Made by a program: the position numbers and the translations under genes. Positions 11,401 through 23,400 of a stretch of DNA of 64,000 nt are shown here, piece after piece (position 1 is the stretch's first letter; every line of letters begins with the position of its first letter). The notes below the pieces were generated by a model that searched no databases, was not told where the DNA came from, and saw only the letters and a program-made list of their open reading frames with translations. The stretch lies in the NCBI RefSeq assembly GCF_965638725.1, contig NC_134961.1:558001-622000 (forward strand), written 5' to 3'. This DNA is from Aptenodytes patagonicus. Its lineage: Eukaryota; Chordata; Aves; Sphenisciformes; Spheniscidae.

Positions 11401-14400
11401 GAGCAGGAGCTCAAACTATTGAGCTAAATTCACCAGGGCCCTCTAGTATCAGCTACACGGGGAACAGCAGCAGCAGTTTCTGGGACAGAGCCAAGCGGGG
11501 CAGAGCTTCAGCACAGTAACACAACTTGGGCAAATCTGCCTTTGCATGGAAAGCAAGCGGCCCAGGTCCCACCCTGCTCCTCACACCTTCAGGGGCTCCC
11601 TCCCCAGGGGAAAATTTGGAATGGAGCACAGTGAGGAGTGCCAGGAACAAACCCAGCCCGACCCCATCTGTACGGCCCCGCAAGGGACACGTGAAGGGCA
11701 CCTGCGGTGGGCTGCCCACTCCACAGCATCCACACCTACATCCTCCATCACAAGACCACTAGAGGAGGCTTCAGACAACAACTAAAGGATATCACTCAGC
11801 ATTTTGTGCTCTGAAATTCAGGTCACTTCTCTCCCCATTCTTTTGTTCCTGGGGAACTCCATGGAAAGCTGAAATCCAACAAGGTTTGGGTGTCAAATGC
11901 AAATTGAGGGACTAACTGCATTGGAAAGGAGACATTTCCATCCAAAGTTTGGATAAGATCCCCTTGTTAAAAATCCCCTTTCTTGTGACAAAGCCAGCCC
12001 TTAGGAGACATAAGCTGGTCACCTCAGGCTGAACGCAGGGGCGGTGTCTCAGTTCCCTCACTGGCATGAGTACCTGCTGGCCTCCGAAAATTCTGAGTTA
12101 GCAGTGCTACGAGTGGGACCAGCCAGAGCCCTCTCCTGGCTCCCAGTGCATGTGGCCACAAGCCCTCAGGGCTTGCAAGAGGAGTGGACCCCTCCGTCCT
12201 CATGCTGACCTATCTGGAGACTTGCTCCGCTTGCCCTTTTGGTGGCAGCTATCCACGGCTCTGTCCATCCCAACAAGCGGTCGGCTCGCAGGCGGCATCC
12301 CATCCACCACGCCAGAGTAGTTGATTTCGTCATACAGAGGAGCTGACGGGATGGAGGGGGAAACAGAGCGAAGGCCATTCAGCGCTTCCAGCAAGGAAAT
12401 GGGCTCGTAGCCCGGAGGGATGTTGTCAGAGCTCTGTGGGCAAGAAAGAGAGGGGCATGTTAAAAAAGCCTCAGCAGGCTGGAAGCCCCTCTAGGAAGGG
12501 GAGGCCCTGCTGCAACCCAGCCCTGCACCTCCCACACCGCGCTCCCAAGCGGCCCATCCCCACAGCCACCTCTCCAGAGAGCCTCAGCCTCCTTCCCCTG
12601 CAACAGCCACACGCTCCCCTTTGGGTTGTAACCCTGATGGTCCAGGCAAGTTTCCAGAGCAATGCTTGAGAGACTGGGCATCTCAACAAGCCGGAACATG
12701 GCTCGGCACCCCCCCGCCATACTAGGGAGCTCTTTCAAGAGCCAGACAGGAGGGTGAGAAAGCAGGTTCCTAACAAAGCTGCTATAAAACATGGGTTTTT
12801 TTTTTTCTCCTAAAAGTTGCTCTGATGGTTCAGAGACCCTTCCCGCTCGATAAGCACTGCACTTGTGCTTCCAGCCCTGGTACACGCAGCTGTTTCACGG
12901 CACCACCAGTGTCGCTAAGAGAGAGTCGAAGGAGGGGAGTACGTGTGCACCAGCTGAGAGCTGGTCCTCAGAGCCTACACCACTTCCACTTCTCCCACGG
13001 TCTCGGTCCTCTCAGCTGCTAACGCTGGCTCTCTGCATAGTCGCCTCTGTTAAAAGGTAGGAAAGGGATCACAGAACCACTGACCCTGTAAGGTAGGAGG
13101 GCAAAACCGCACCACTTCCCATTCCCTCTGTAACTCACTAAGCTGCCAGTCAAAGGGACCCTTGCAAAGCCATTAAACCAACACTGGTTTAACTCAAAAA
13201 ATCCTCCTGATCCTAAAGATCCTGTGGACTCGGAGACAAACGGGGCTTATGCTGCAACCCAGTAGGCCACAGGCAGCTCAGCCCAGCCCGCTGCAAACAA
13301 AAGAGGCAAGACTGCAGCAGTCCACGCTTACATTAAATTGAGCTGTTTCAGCCCTGTATCCTCAGGGAAGTGGTTCTGTGTTGTACCTAAGATGGTGTGT
13401 TGCTGCTAAGCCTGGCCATGAACTCCCATAGCTTCTCTGTGCCTGATCTCCCACTCACACAGCTGCAGATGAGCCTGCCCAGCAACCTGTTGCAACACAG
13501 CCATTAATTTGGTCTGAGTTGATTGCTGAACTGCCTCACTTGTGGTCACAGAAGGAGCTAGATCTGACGGAGAAGAAAGAATGAGTGGCACCTGGGGTCA
13601 AGCATCAACCCACATCTCCTAAGTACCGGTCTTGTGATGGTTATGAGCTTGCGATGAAGACCACAGCTGGTGATTGCAAGATAACCAAGTCAGCTGAATG
13701 GAATCGGTTCACGGTTGCTGCCAGCACTGCCCCAAGCGGTGGGGCCAAATGCCATCTCCGCGAAAACATTTCATTTCCAGACAGCAGCTCAGAGGTGCTG
13801 TTTTGTGGACAGAAAAATCAGGGAGACGAATCCCCCTGGCTTGCGTTTGGGACATTTTCTCCTGGCTGTGTAGACCAAGGCCTGAGGGTTCAGAGGCTGT
13901 TCATTTTGGTTCGCTGTGGTGAAAGCTCAGGTACTGCGGCACAGCTCAGAGGCTGGAGGAGGATTTCTCGGCCAATGGCTACAACACCCTCACTGCAAGC
14001 TACTGAGCTTTCAAACAACCCTAAGAGACACCGCTCTCTCCTGGGACACTTACCACTACACCACCCATACAGCCCACTGCTCCAGCAGAAGCACTGCTAG
14101 TCACTGTAGGAGGCTTCCAGAGAGCCAGGGTCATGCCAAGCTTGCAATAGCCTCATTACCTGAACCCAGCCTCAGGTTTTCTCCAGACCTGACAAGCACA
14201 GCAAGCCACATTCCTCATAAGGCTGAGCATCTAGGCCGGCTTGAGCAAAAGAAAACTGCAGCCTCCTTGATACCAATGACAGCTGTAGCTGCATTTGATG
14301 AGAGTACACAAAGGCGGCACAAACAGACTCTTCCTGGCCTGGGGGCCTCCCTCACCTTTCCCCTTCCTGGCTCCTGGTCCCCCACAATTGCCATTCACGC

Positions 14401-17400
14401 TGCCCCCAGCACGGCGTCCCAGTTACACACTCTCGCACCAACTTGGAGAGGCCCCAACAAAACAAGCTCCATCCTTCCTGTTTCTGTAAAAGCAAAACAG
14501 CCCATTGCAGCCAGTGTTCCTGAATGCAAGACCTGGTCCAACTGTGCCTAGCGGTCTACCTCTACATCCCAGCACCGGGGTGGAAACCACAAGATGTGCC
14601 CACGTCAAACTGCCAAGGGGATGAGACAAGTGCAAGGAAGCTTTTGGGTGAGCCAAGGGGACAGCAGCTTGCCCACAGTCCTACAAAGCTATGAAAACGT
14701 CTTGGCCAGGAACTATAAAGCAGCCAGGCTCAGGACCTGGGGACAGTCCCTGAGTCAGCATTAGATCCCTGTGGCAAGCTGCTTCCATCTTGCTTATTCC
14801 TCTGCACGCAAACCGGGGAGGTTAGTGATCGTCCGTGCAGGGTGTGAGCATCTCACCGTTAACATGGAGGCAGTACGTGGAGCGTCGCAGCCTGGGCAGG
14901 GGCACAAGTCAAACCCAGCGTGTTAGCAAGCCCTCGCATGTGTAACACTTCCACGTGCTAGTGACACCGCTGGCAAAGAACTGCCGTAGGAGCCAAATAC
15001 AACCAAGTCCACTTACTGTTTCCCTTCTAGGTTTCCTGCTGGGCAGGGAGACAGTGCTCACTTTAAGGGGTTTAAAAGGATACTGTCAAGAGAAAACCAT
15101 GTTTTAAAGAAGTTGTTTCTTGAGGTTAGTGACACGAAGAGACATGCAGCATCTCCTCACCTCACTCCAGGTGACAGCACCTGCTTCCTCTACACACCAC
15201 GCTCTGCTTCACAACAACCCTTGGGGTTTCTCCCCTGCCCTATTTCTTAGCCCCAGTTGAAGGCAGCAGGGCTACAATGCTGCAGAGGACAGATGGATAA
15301 AACCAGGCTTTTTCTGTGACAATATCTTTCTGTTCCCATGAAAGTCTGTAAGAAGATCTAGATGCAGATCTCCCTCTCCTCACTCTTCTCTCGTGTCTCG
15401 CCGGAGCCAGCTGTGCAACAGCACTGCTCAATGAGCTGCTGCCCTCACCACACTGGGGACGTGAGACCGGGCCCCGAGGCCACCAGCACCACACTTTCCA
15501 TCCCACGCTCCCTCAGCTGCCCTGCCGAGACCCCGATCACTCAGGGAGGCTGGCACAAAGAGGCCTTTCTGGTACCATGCTGGGAACCCCGATGCCGAGG
15601 GCATTTCATCAGAGCATGGTGCCACACAGATGTGCGTGCAAGTCAAACTGTAACCCCCCCCCCCACTTTCCCAGCTCCCATACCATCATGCCCAGAGTCT
15701 GCCACTTTTCTGCTGGGACAGGCCCCAAGAAACCTTCTCAGACTGAGGTTTCTGTGGATTTGTTTCCTCCAAAAGACAGGAGGGCACTTGGCTAAAACCA
15801 GTCGTATTACTAATCCACGAGAGGAGAGATCCTGGCTGTCTAGCAGGGTTGACAAGGGAGGCTGCACTGCTCACGAAGACCTCGCTCCAAGGCCTGAGTG
15901 CACCTCCTGAGGTCCCAGGCATGCCAGCCATCAGGCTGAGCAACTCATGCGTGCACAAGCTGCCTACTCAGGCTGAGACCAGCGCCCAGGCTTTGTACAT
16001 GGGGTTGCGAGGTACTTACAGAGTGCTCATCATGGTCAACACTCTGTGCCAAGACAGGGCTGAATGACACTGGCGACAGAGCCCCCGGCTTCTTCCTCAC
16101 AGCCCGGATCTGCAGCAGGGCACGGAAGGCTAGGAGAGAACAGCAGGCAGGTGACCGCACGGCCAAACAGGACCAGGCCATGCCAGACATGTGCCGGAGC
16201 AACTCAGCTCGCCGCAGACACGCCGTCGGCACGGGGGAACTCCCCATGTGCATGGGGAGCAGGACCATAGAGCACACCAAAGCCAAGCGCTATGGTCTGG
16301 CTTCTAGTTGATCGGTCTATACTGGGGAGAGATCTGCTGGCCAAAAAAGTCTGGGTACATGTAGGCCTTGCGGAGAACAGGCGTTGCCTGTGCCGGTACA
16401 GTCATGTACAGAGGTGCTTCAGGCCTGATACTGTACAACACAGTAAGAAAAACATGAGCTCGGCCTTGGGCAGCACACTGCAAGCTACAGAATGGTGGGG
16501 GACCTCATGCAAAACCACTCTGGGTTAATTCAGACCCCACAAGTCTCAGCCCCGGGGACCAGCTGGTGCTGGAGGCATCACTCCTGCCATCGGCTGCTCA
16601 CTCACTGGCCAGCACTGTGGTGGTGAGAGGCTCTGTAACAGCTGCAAACCCAGCCAGAGGGTTAGCGCTGAACTCCTGTCTCCAGCACAGCGATCCCTTG
16701 GTCCTCCCACCACAACAGCTTTGATCTCCACTCCCTGCCCGCAGTCCCATTTTCTATCTGCAGATCTTTAATATTGTTAGTTCCTCTGTGCCAAGGGCAC
16801 GTATGACTGAGCCAGACATCTGTTCTGATGCAGCTGTAAGAACTTGCTCATACATAAGGAAAAGCCCAGGCATTTCTAGTTGCACCCAGCTGCTTGCAAG
16901 ATCAGCCTAGAGCCAGAGGACAGAGGTACAAATCTATCCTCGCTGCCTCTGCACTCCCCAGAAGCAGATTCCCAGGAAGTCTGACATGGGGGCACTTTCC
17001 AAACAAATACAGCCTACTCCACTGCAGCATGCAGATGAGATAATGCTGTTCCTGTGTTTTAAGTTGTGCTACTTATAGTCAAAGCCGTCTGGCACTTCCT
17101 CTGATAAGATCTTGCTTTTGGTTACTGCATCTTTGCCAAGTTTGATCTGTTTAGACTTAATTTCTCAGGCCAAACATCTGGTTTAGGCTCTTTTTTCTTT
17201 TCCTGAGAAGTATCAATTAGAAACAATCAAATAACCTCATAGACCAAGCACAGGGTAAAACACACGATCTGCCTATTCCAGCAAAAACACAGGCATTTTC
17301 TCAAGAGACTCCTATGCCTCTGTGCTTTTGAGAAAAGACATGGAATTCAGGAAGTGCTGCCTGAGTGTCAGAATGGGTATTTCAATTTTCCATCTTTTGG

Positions 17401-20400
17401 GAGCTGAGCAACGCAGGGGTTAAGCAGACCCTCCTAACTGTCCTGGCACAACGAAGGACTCCAAATTGACTGTTATCTCATCTCTGCCTCCCTGGTGAAG
17501 TCAAAGTAAGGTTGTCAGAGGGAAATAAAATCATGCAAAGTACTTGGACAGCCCTCCGGTGGGGCTGGCTGCTGTCTCAGTCAGATACTCTCAAGATAAA
17601 GCTTCTACGTCCCCTCCTTTGGGGGATTTTCCATCTTCTTCACCAAAACACGACGACTGCCTACATGGCACGGCTCAGAGCACCTGCACCTTCAGATCCA
17701 TCCCTGGGAGAGGGCCAGTGGTCAGGGAGGCACTGGACAAAGGGCCATTCTCCCATGTGCTCTCCTCCTTCCCTGTTCGAGGACAGTTATTTTAGGTGCC
17801 AGGAATCTCCAGGGGCCAGTTTGATGCTGAGCCTTGGGGTGGGGTACATGCTCCGTCTCACAGCCTGTACTGACTTAACAGGAGCCCAGGAGGAAGAAGG
17901 ATGCCCGTGTTTCCTGGGCACATACTCACGCAGCCTGCAGATAGGGCAGTTGTTGGCCTGGTAGCGCAGGGTATCAGCACAGGAATTGCACAGACAGAGG
18001 TGTCTGCAGGGCAGAATGAGGGTGTCGCGGAGGTCCGACAGGCAAACTACACACTCGTTGCTGTTGTCGCTGTTCTCATCATCTGAAGGCTGCAATGAGA
18101 GGCAAGACATTGGCATGTGAATGGACAGGACCACACCAAACTGCCAAGGGACTCTGAAGCCTGGGGAAATTTCTCACCCAAAAGTCTGTGAGAGAGCTGG
18201 CATCCTCTTTCCGCAGCTCTCAGCGGGGGTTTCTCAAGGAGAGCAAGCTCCAGCCCACACAGCCCTGCTACAGACACTCCTTCCTCTCGGGGCTCTGCTC
18301 TGAGCTCACTAAAGGCCAGAGACCAGGGCACTGTACTGTGAATTCACGGCGTAGCTGTCCCTCCCCAGAGCTAGGCTGTGTGCAGAGGGGAGCCCCTTTG
18401 GGGTAGGCATCCCCTCAGCTGAGGGGGACCAAGAACAAGCTCCTGCCTGCCAGTCTGGTGGCTCCCAGGGTCAGCAGGGAAGCGGGCTCTCTGGCAGTCC
18501 AGCCTTTCTGCCCCATGTCCACAGAGAGAGAGCAGCCCCAGAAGGAGCTGCCTGCTGACTGTGGCAGGCAGCAGGTCAGGCTGGCCTCGGGCTGGACACA
18601 AGGAGGCACTCCAGCCATGTCTAGCCCAGTTTCCACAGGTCCTCTGAACAAGCGATGGAATGAGTGGTTCTCCTGCCACAACACCTTCACCAGTCTCCTG
18701 TGCTGGCACAAGCTTTGGTGCAGCTGCAGGAGAACCAGCCTGAGATGCTCACCTCTACCTGGATGCTCACAGCTACCCTGGTAAAAAGGTCAGTGTGAAC
18801 GCATTCAACATGAACATGCATCACACTAGTCTTTCTGTCACTCAGAGCCCCACAAATTGGATTAGAGCCACCAAGCAAGCTGTTGCTGGGAGGAGAAACC
18901 CACTCTCCAACCACAAGAGCTCTCTTCACTGATACCCGAGAACCCCACAGTCTCCCCACCGATGCCACAGAAGTTATGCCAGAGCCCACCAAACTGATGA
19001 CCCAGCATGGGCCACCCTCCACCTTCGCCTTTTCCCACTTCTCGAGGCCCCTTTGGTCACCGGGGCTAACGCATGCCAGACCATGAGCAACCTTGGTGTA
19101 AACTGCAATACATAGCATCTGCTGCTGCCACAGCCACACCCAGCCTGCTGACCATGCCAGCAAAAGGCTGCAAGCCTGCCTGCCCCATCACATGCACTCC
19201 TCATCTATTTTGGGAAGTAGGGAGGGCAGGCTTTTTGCTTTCCCATTCATATGGCTTGCTTAGAACAAAAATGGCCCCAGGCCACTTGTCTGATGGGCCA
19301 CAAATGTGTGATTGATGGATCAAAAGAATCATCACAAGACCCAGGAGGACACAAACAGAAGCCTTCAATCCCCTTAAAGAGATCCTGTGTGTCCTGGTTT
19401 CGGCAGGGATAATTTCCTTCCTAGCAGCTGGTACAGTGCTGTGTTTTGGATTTAGGGTGAGAACAATGTTGATAACACACCCATGTTTTAGTTGTTGCTA
19501 AGTAGTGCTTACACTAGCCAAGGACTTTTCAGCTCCCCATGCTCTACCGACTGAGCAGGCTGGAGGTGCACAAGAAGCTGGGAGGGGGCACAGCCAGGAC
19601 AGCTGACCCAAACTGGCCAAAGGGACATTCCATACCATGGGACATCATGCTCAGCATATAAAGCTGGGGGAAAAAGAGGGAACAGGGGGATGTTTGGAGC
19701 AATGGCGTTTGTCTTCCCAAGTCACCGTTACGCGTGATGGAGCCCTGCTTTCCTGGAGATGGCTGAATACCTGCCCGCCGATGGGAAGGAGCGAATGAAT
19801 GCCTTGGTTTGCTTTGCTTGTGTGTGCGGCTTTTGCTTTACCTATTAAACTGTCTTTATCGCAACCCACGAGTTTTCTCACTTTTACCCTTCCGATTCTC
19901 TCCCCCATCCCACTTGGGGGGAGTGAGCGAGCGGCTGTGTGGTGCTTAGTTGCCGACTGAAGTTAAACCACGACAGTCCTTTTTGGCGCCCAACGTGGGG
20001 CTCAAAGGGTTCGAGATAATGACAGGTTTGATTGGAATGTGCTAGACTGAATTTATACCTGTTAAAGCTGTTTAGCTATTAATTGGCAGGCTCCTGTGCT
20101 TGCCATGGGGCTTGCTTGCCTTACTGTATATTAGAGTCTAGTGCTCGTTGGTGGCTGTTTTTTGCTTTCGCTGCTTGCTGTGCTGCTGTACTGCTTATCA
20201 TCATATTCTACTGTGCCTGGGAACATTTTGATAACAGCAATGGCCATGTGCCTGGGCTGGCAGATGGCCAGGGCATCGCTGCTGTTTCTGTGCTGCTGTA
20301 CTGGACAGGCTGGAACTCCAGTGTGAACTCGAATCAAAGGGACTGTGACCTGTGGATGAGTCCATGCGGGAGCAGGACACCCCAAAGCGTCTGTGGCCGT

Positions 20401-23400
20401 GGATAAGCCCATGCCAGAGCAGGTACATCTTGAAGCATCTGTGGCCGCGGTTATGTTTGTGCTACAGCAGGTTTACTTCTGAAGGGACTGTGGCTGCGAG
20501 TAAGGCCACGCTGGAGCAGGTATGTCTCTGAAGGCATTGTGGCCCATGGAGAAGGCCATGTTGGAACAGGTGCATCTCAAAGTGACCGTGGATAAGTCTA
20601 TGCTGCAGCAGGTGTACCCCTGGAGAGACTGTGGCTCATAGATAAGGCTCCACTTGGAGCAGGTACTACCCTAAGGGACTGCAGTCTGTGGATAAGTCCA
20701 AGCCGGAGCAGGGGCAAGGGGAGGAGTTCATTGCAATGTTAAACCCGATGGTCTGGCCCAAAGGGACCAGGGGTGGAGATTGTAATGGAAATACCTTTAA
20801 ATTGTAACCCATGATTTGAGTTGCGTGTTATAGGAATTACTGTAGCAGGAACCACCTGAACTGATGGAGGACAAGCCTTACAAGAAGCGGTGCAAGTGCA
20901 GCAGTGACCCGACCTGACCTGGCTTTGGTGCCCAGTAACTCCACGCAGCACACCACCTCTCCTGTCCTGAGTGACCACCATCACAGACGGAGCCCAAAGT
21001 CATGGACTAGATGAACTCAATGGATATTTCATGGACATTTCTGGACATTTTACAGACATTCCACAAGGGTGGTCCATAGACTAAGGGAATGATATCTGTG
21101 TGTTATATCAAAGGATGGAAAGCGGCGCGGGTGGTTAATGAGGTTGTACTGCAAAATATAGGACTTGAGCATGACGTAGATGGTATAGAATAAGGGGTGG
21201 ATACTGTCCTGGTTTCGGCAGGGATAGAGTTAATTTCCTTTCTAGTAGCTGGTACAGTGCTGTGTTTTGGATTTAGGGTGAGAACAATGTTGATAACGCA
21301 CCCATGTTTTAGTTGTTGCTAGGTGTTTACACTAGCCAAGGACTTTTCAGCTTCCCATGCTCTACTGACTGAACAGGCTGGAGGTGCACAAGAAGCTGGG
21401 AGGGGGCACAGCCAGGACAGCTGACCCAAACTGGCCAAAGGGACATTCCATACCATGGGACATCATGCTCAGCATATAAAGCTGGGGGAAGAAGAAGGAA
21501 GGGGGGGACGTTTGGAGTGATGGCGTTTGTCTTCCCAAGTCACCGTTAAGCGTGATGGAGCCCTGCTTTCCTGGGGATGGCTGAACACCTGCCTGCCAAT
21601 GGGAAGTACTGAGTGAATGCCTTGGTTTGCTTTGCTTGCGCGCACAGCTTTTGCTTTACCTATTAAACTGTCTTTATCTCAACCCACAAGTTTTCTCACT
21701 TTTACCCTTCCGATTCTCTCCCCCATCCCTCTTGGGGGGAGTGAGCGAGCGGCTGTGTGGGGCTTAGTTGCTGGCTGAGGTTAAACCACGACACTGTGCA
21801 AGAAAAATCTTTGAAAAGACTTCTCCCTCCTGCCTCTTCAGGTGCTACCTGTTGGCACAGGCAGACAGAGATCACAGGATGCTTTGGGCAGGACACTGCA
21901 TTGCTTGGAGAGGAAATCCTGCTTGTCTTGCTCTTTGGCTACTCCTCTGTTTGCAAGCCATGCACTACACACACCAGAGCGGTCTGATCCTGAGGCCAGC
22001 ACTTGGCACACTCTGCAGCCCACGTGGCAGCAAAGGGCAGCTCTACCTAAGGCTAAAGCGAGCATAAAGCAGTCACGTAATCTGCATGGAGCTGTGCAGC
22101 AAGCTGGGATTCAGCAGAAGCTCCTGCCTAAAGATGGGCAATGTTTCTGGTTGATGCATTTACATATACATCCCTTAGTGATGCTGTGCTCCCTCTTGCT
22201 GGGGAATGCAGGCTGCTCTCTGGACACTGGCTAGCCCTAGAGAGCTCAGTTCCCTGCAATGCTACGGGAACACGCAGTCCCCCCATTAAAAAAAAACAAC
22301 ACGTCACCCACCCCCCAACAAACAGGAGACGATGAAGGAGCCACAGGAGCAAAGCACAGACACACCAGGCGCAACTGCGTTGACTGCAGAGAGGCAGTGA
22401 GATGGCGTGGGCACCAGAGGGAAGATTTCAGAGGAGCCTGGGAGGCAATGCTCATCTACATTCAATGAGAAAAAAAAAAGATACTCTTCGTTGTGCAAAC
22501 TGGGAAACACCTAGACTAGCCAGCAGCCTCAGGGCACCGAGAGCAGCAGCTAACACTGGCCCACTCTCTCTACAGGCCCTAAAGATCAGTGCTCTGCCCC
22601 ATGGGGCACTGATATCCTTCTCTCCCAGCAATTCCAGCCCCAGGGAATATCCTCAAGAGCCTCATGCTACCTAAAATTATCTCAGCACAACTCCACTGAT
22701 TGTTTGGGCCTTACAACAGTGAGAACCTGCCATCCCTGGGCTTCTTCAGTGCCTGCACACAGACTTGACAGTCATTCTGGGAGGCATCTCCACATTGCCC
22801 TGCCAAGCCCCACAGTTAAGCTCAAAAGCAGAAGGTGCAGGCTGGAAACCCACAGCTCAGGGAGCAGGAGCCTCCTGAGAACCTTTACCTTGGTCTCCTG
22901 GTTGTTTTTGTTCTCGATGCCGTAGATCTCCTGAAGCAGATAGCTCACCCGGTCAACCTAGGGAAGAAGACAACAGTTGGTGTGCCAGCTGCTCTGTCAT
23001 TGCTGCTTCGCGATCACCTCCCCTCCCTCCCTGTGTCAAAATGTCCATGGCAGCCGGCTCCCCTAGAGCCACACAAAAAAATTAACAGAAGCAAATATTG
23101 CAAAGGATAGCTGGGAGAAGGAGTCTCTCCTTGCTCAAAAAGTGGTGCCCATCCTGTCTGGTCTAAGCAGGGAGCCCAACTGATCACTGTTGTCACTATC
23201 AAAATAATCTAAAAACTCTGCTTGTCTCAGAGATCAAGAGGGAACAGGCACCCATAGCTCAAATAAGCCAGAGGCAATCAGCCTTCAACAGGCCTTTCCT
23301 TCTGTGAAGTACTGCTTAACTTTATCCAAGATGAACTTCCACCCATCTTTGTAACCTCAGTGGACGTGCTGTGCCAACAGCTCGTTACTGGCACATCAAT

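Larger units (their letters stand above)
19390..21793 (+). mobile_element. Non-coding LTR endogenous retrovirus with both LTRs
   Basis: Two LTRs (19390-19975 and 21205-21793) start TGTCCTGGTTTCGGCAGGGA and end CCACGACA. They flank 1.23 kb of internal sequence. Target duplications CTGTG are exact at 19385-19389 and 21794-21798. The internal part opens with a primer binding site, then has no gag, pol or env frame: the longest open frames are about 100 codons and unlike viral proteins. In its place is a 48-bp tandem repeat array. By eye the LTRs differ at roughly 6 percent of sites plus a few small indels, so the insertion is old. The element lies antisense to MGRN1, the orientation usually tolerated in introns. 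Family name not assigned; the LTR type is one I associate with bird genomes. Confidence 0.93.
18090..22888 (-). other. MGRN1: MGRN1 intron 9
   Basis: A 4.8-kb phase-0 GT-AG intron. Half of it is the antisense endogenous retrovirus at 19390-21793. The rest is unremarkable. Confidence 0.85.

Noticed and set aside
13060-13120. Possible CR1 tail (ATCACAGAACCACTGA)
   Set aside because: Only about 16 bases resemble the element and the expected flanking blocks are missing.
13585-14100. A 171-codon plus-strand frame in MGRN1 intron 12
   Set aside because: It shows no conserved domain and no flanking promoter or poly(A) signal. Frames of this size occur by chance in the introns here.
20083-20406. 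A 107-codon frame with hydrophobic stretches inside the retrovirus
   Set aside because: It has no recognisable viral or cellular domain, runs into the tandem repeats and begins at a non-ATG codon. It is treated as chance.
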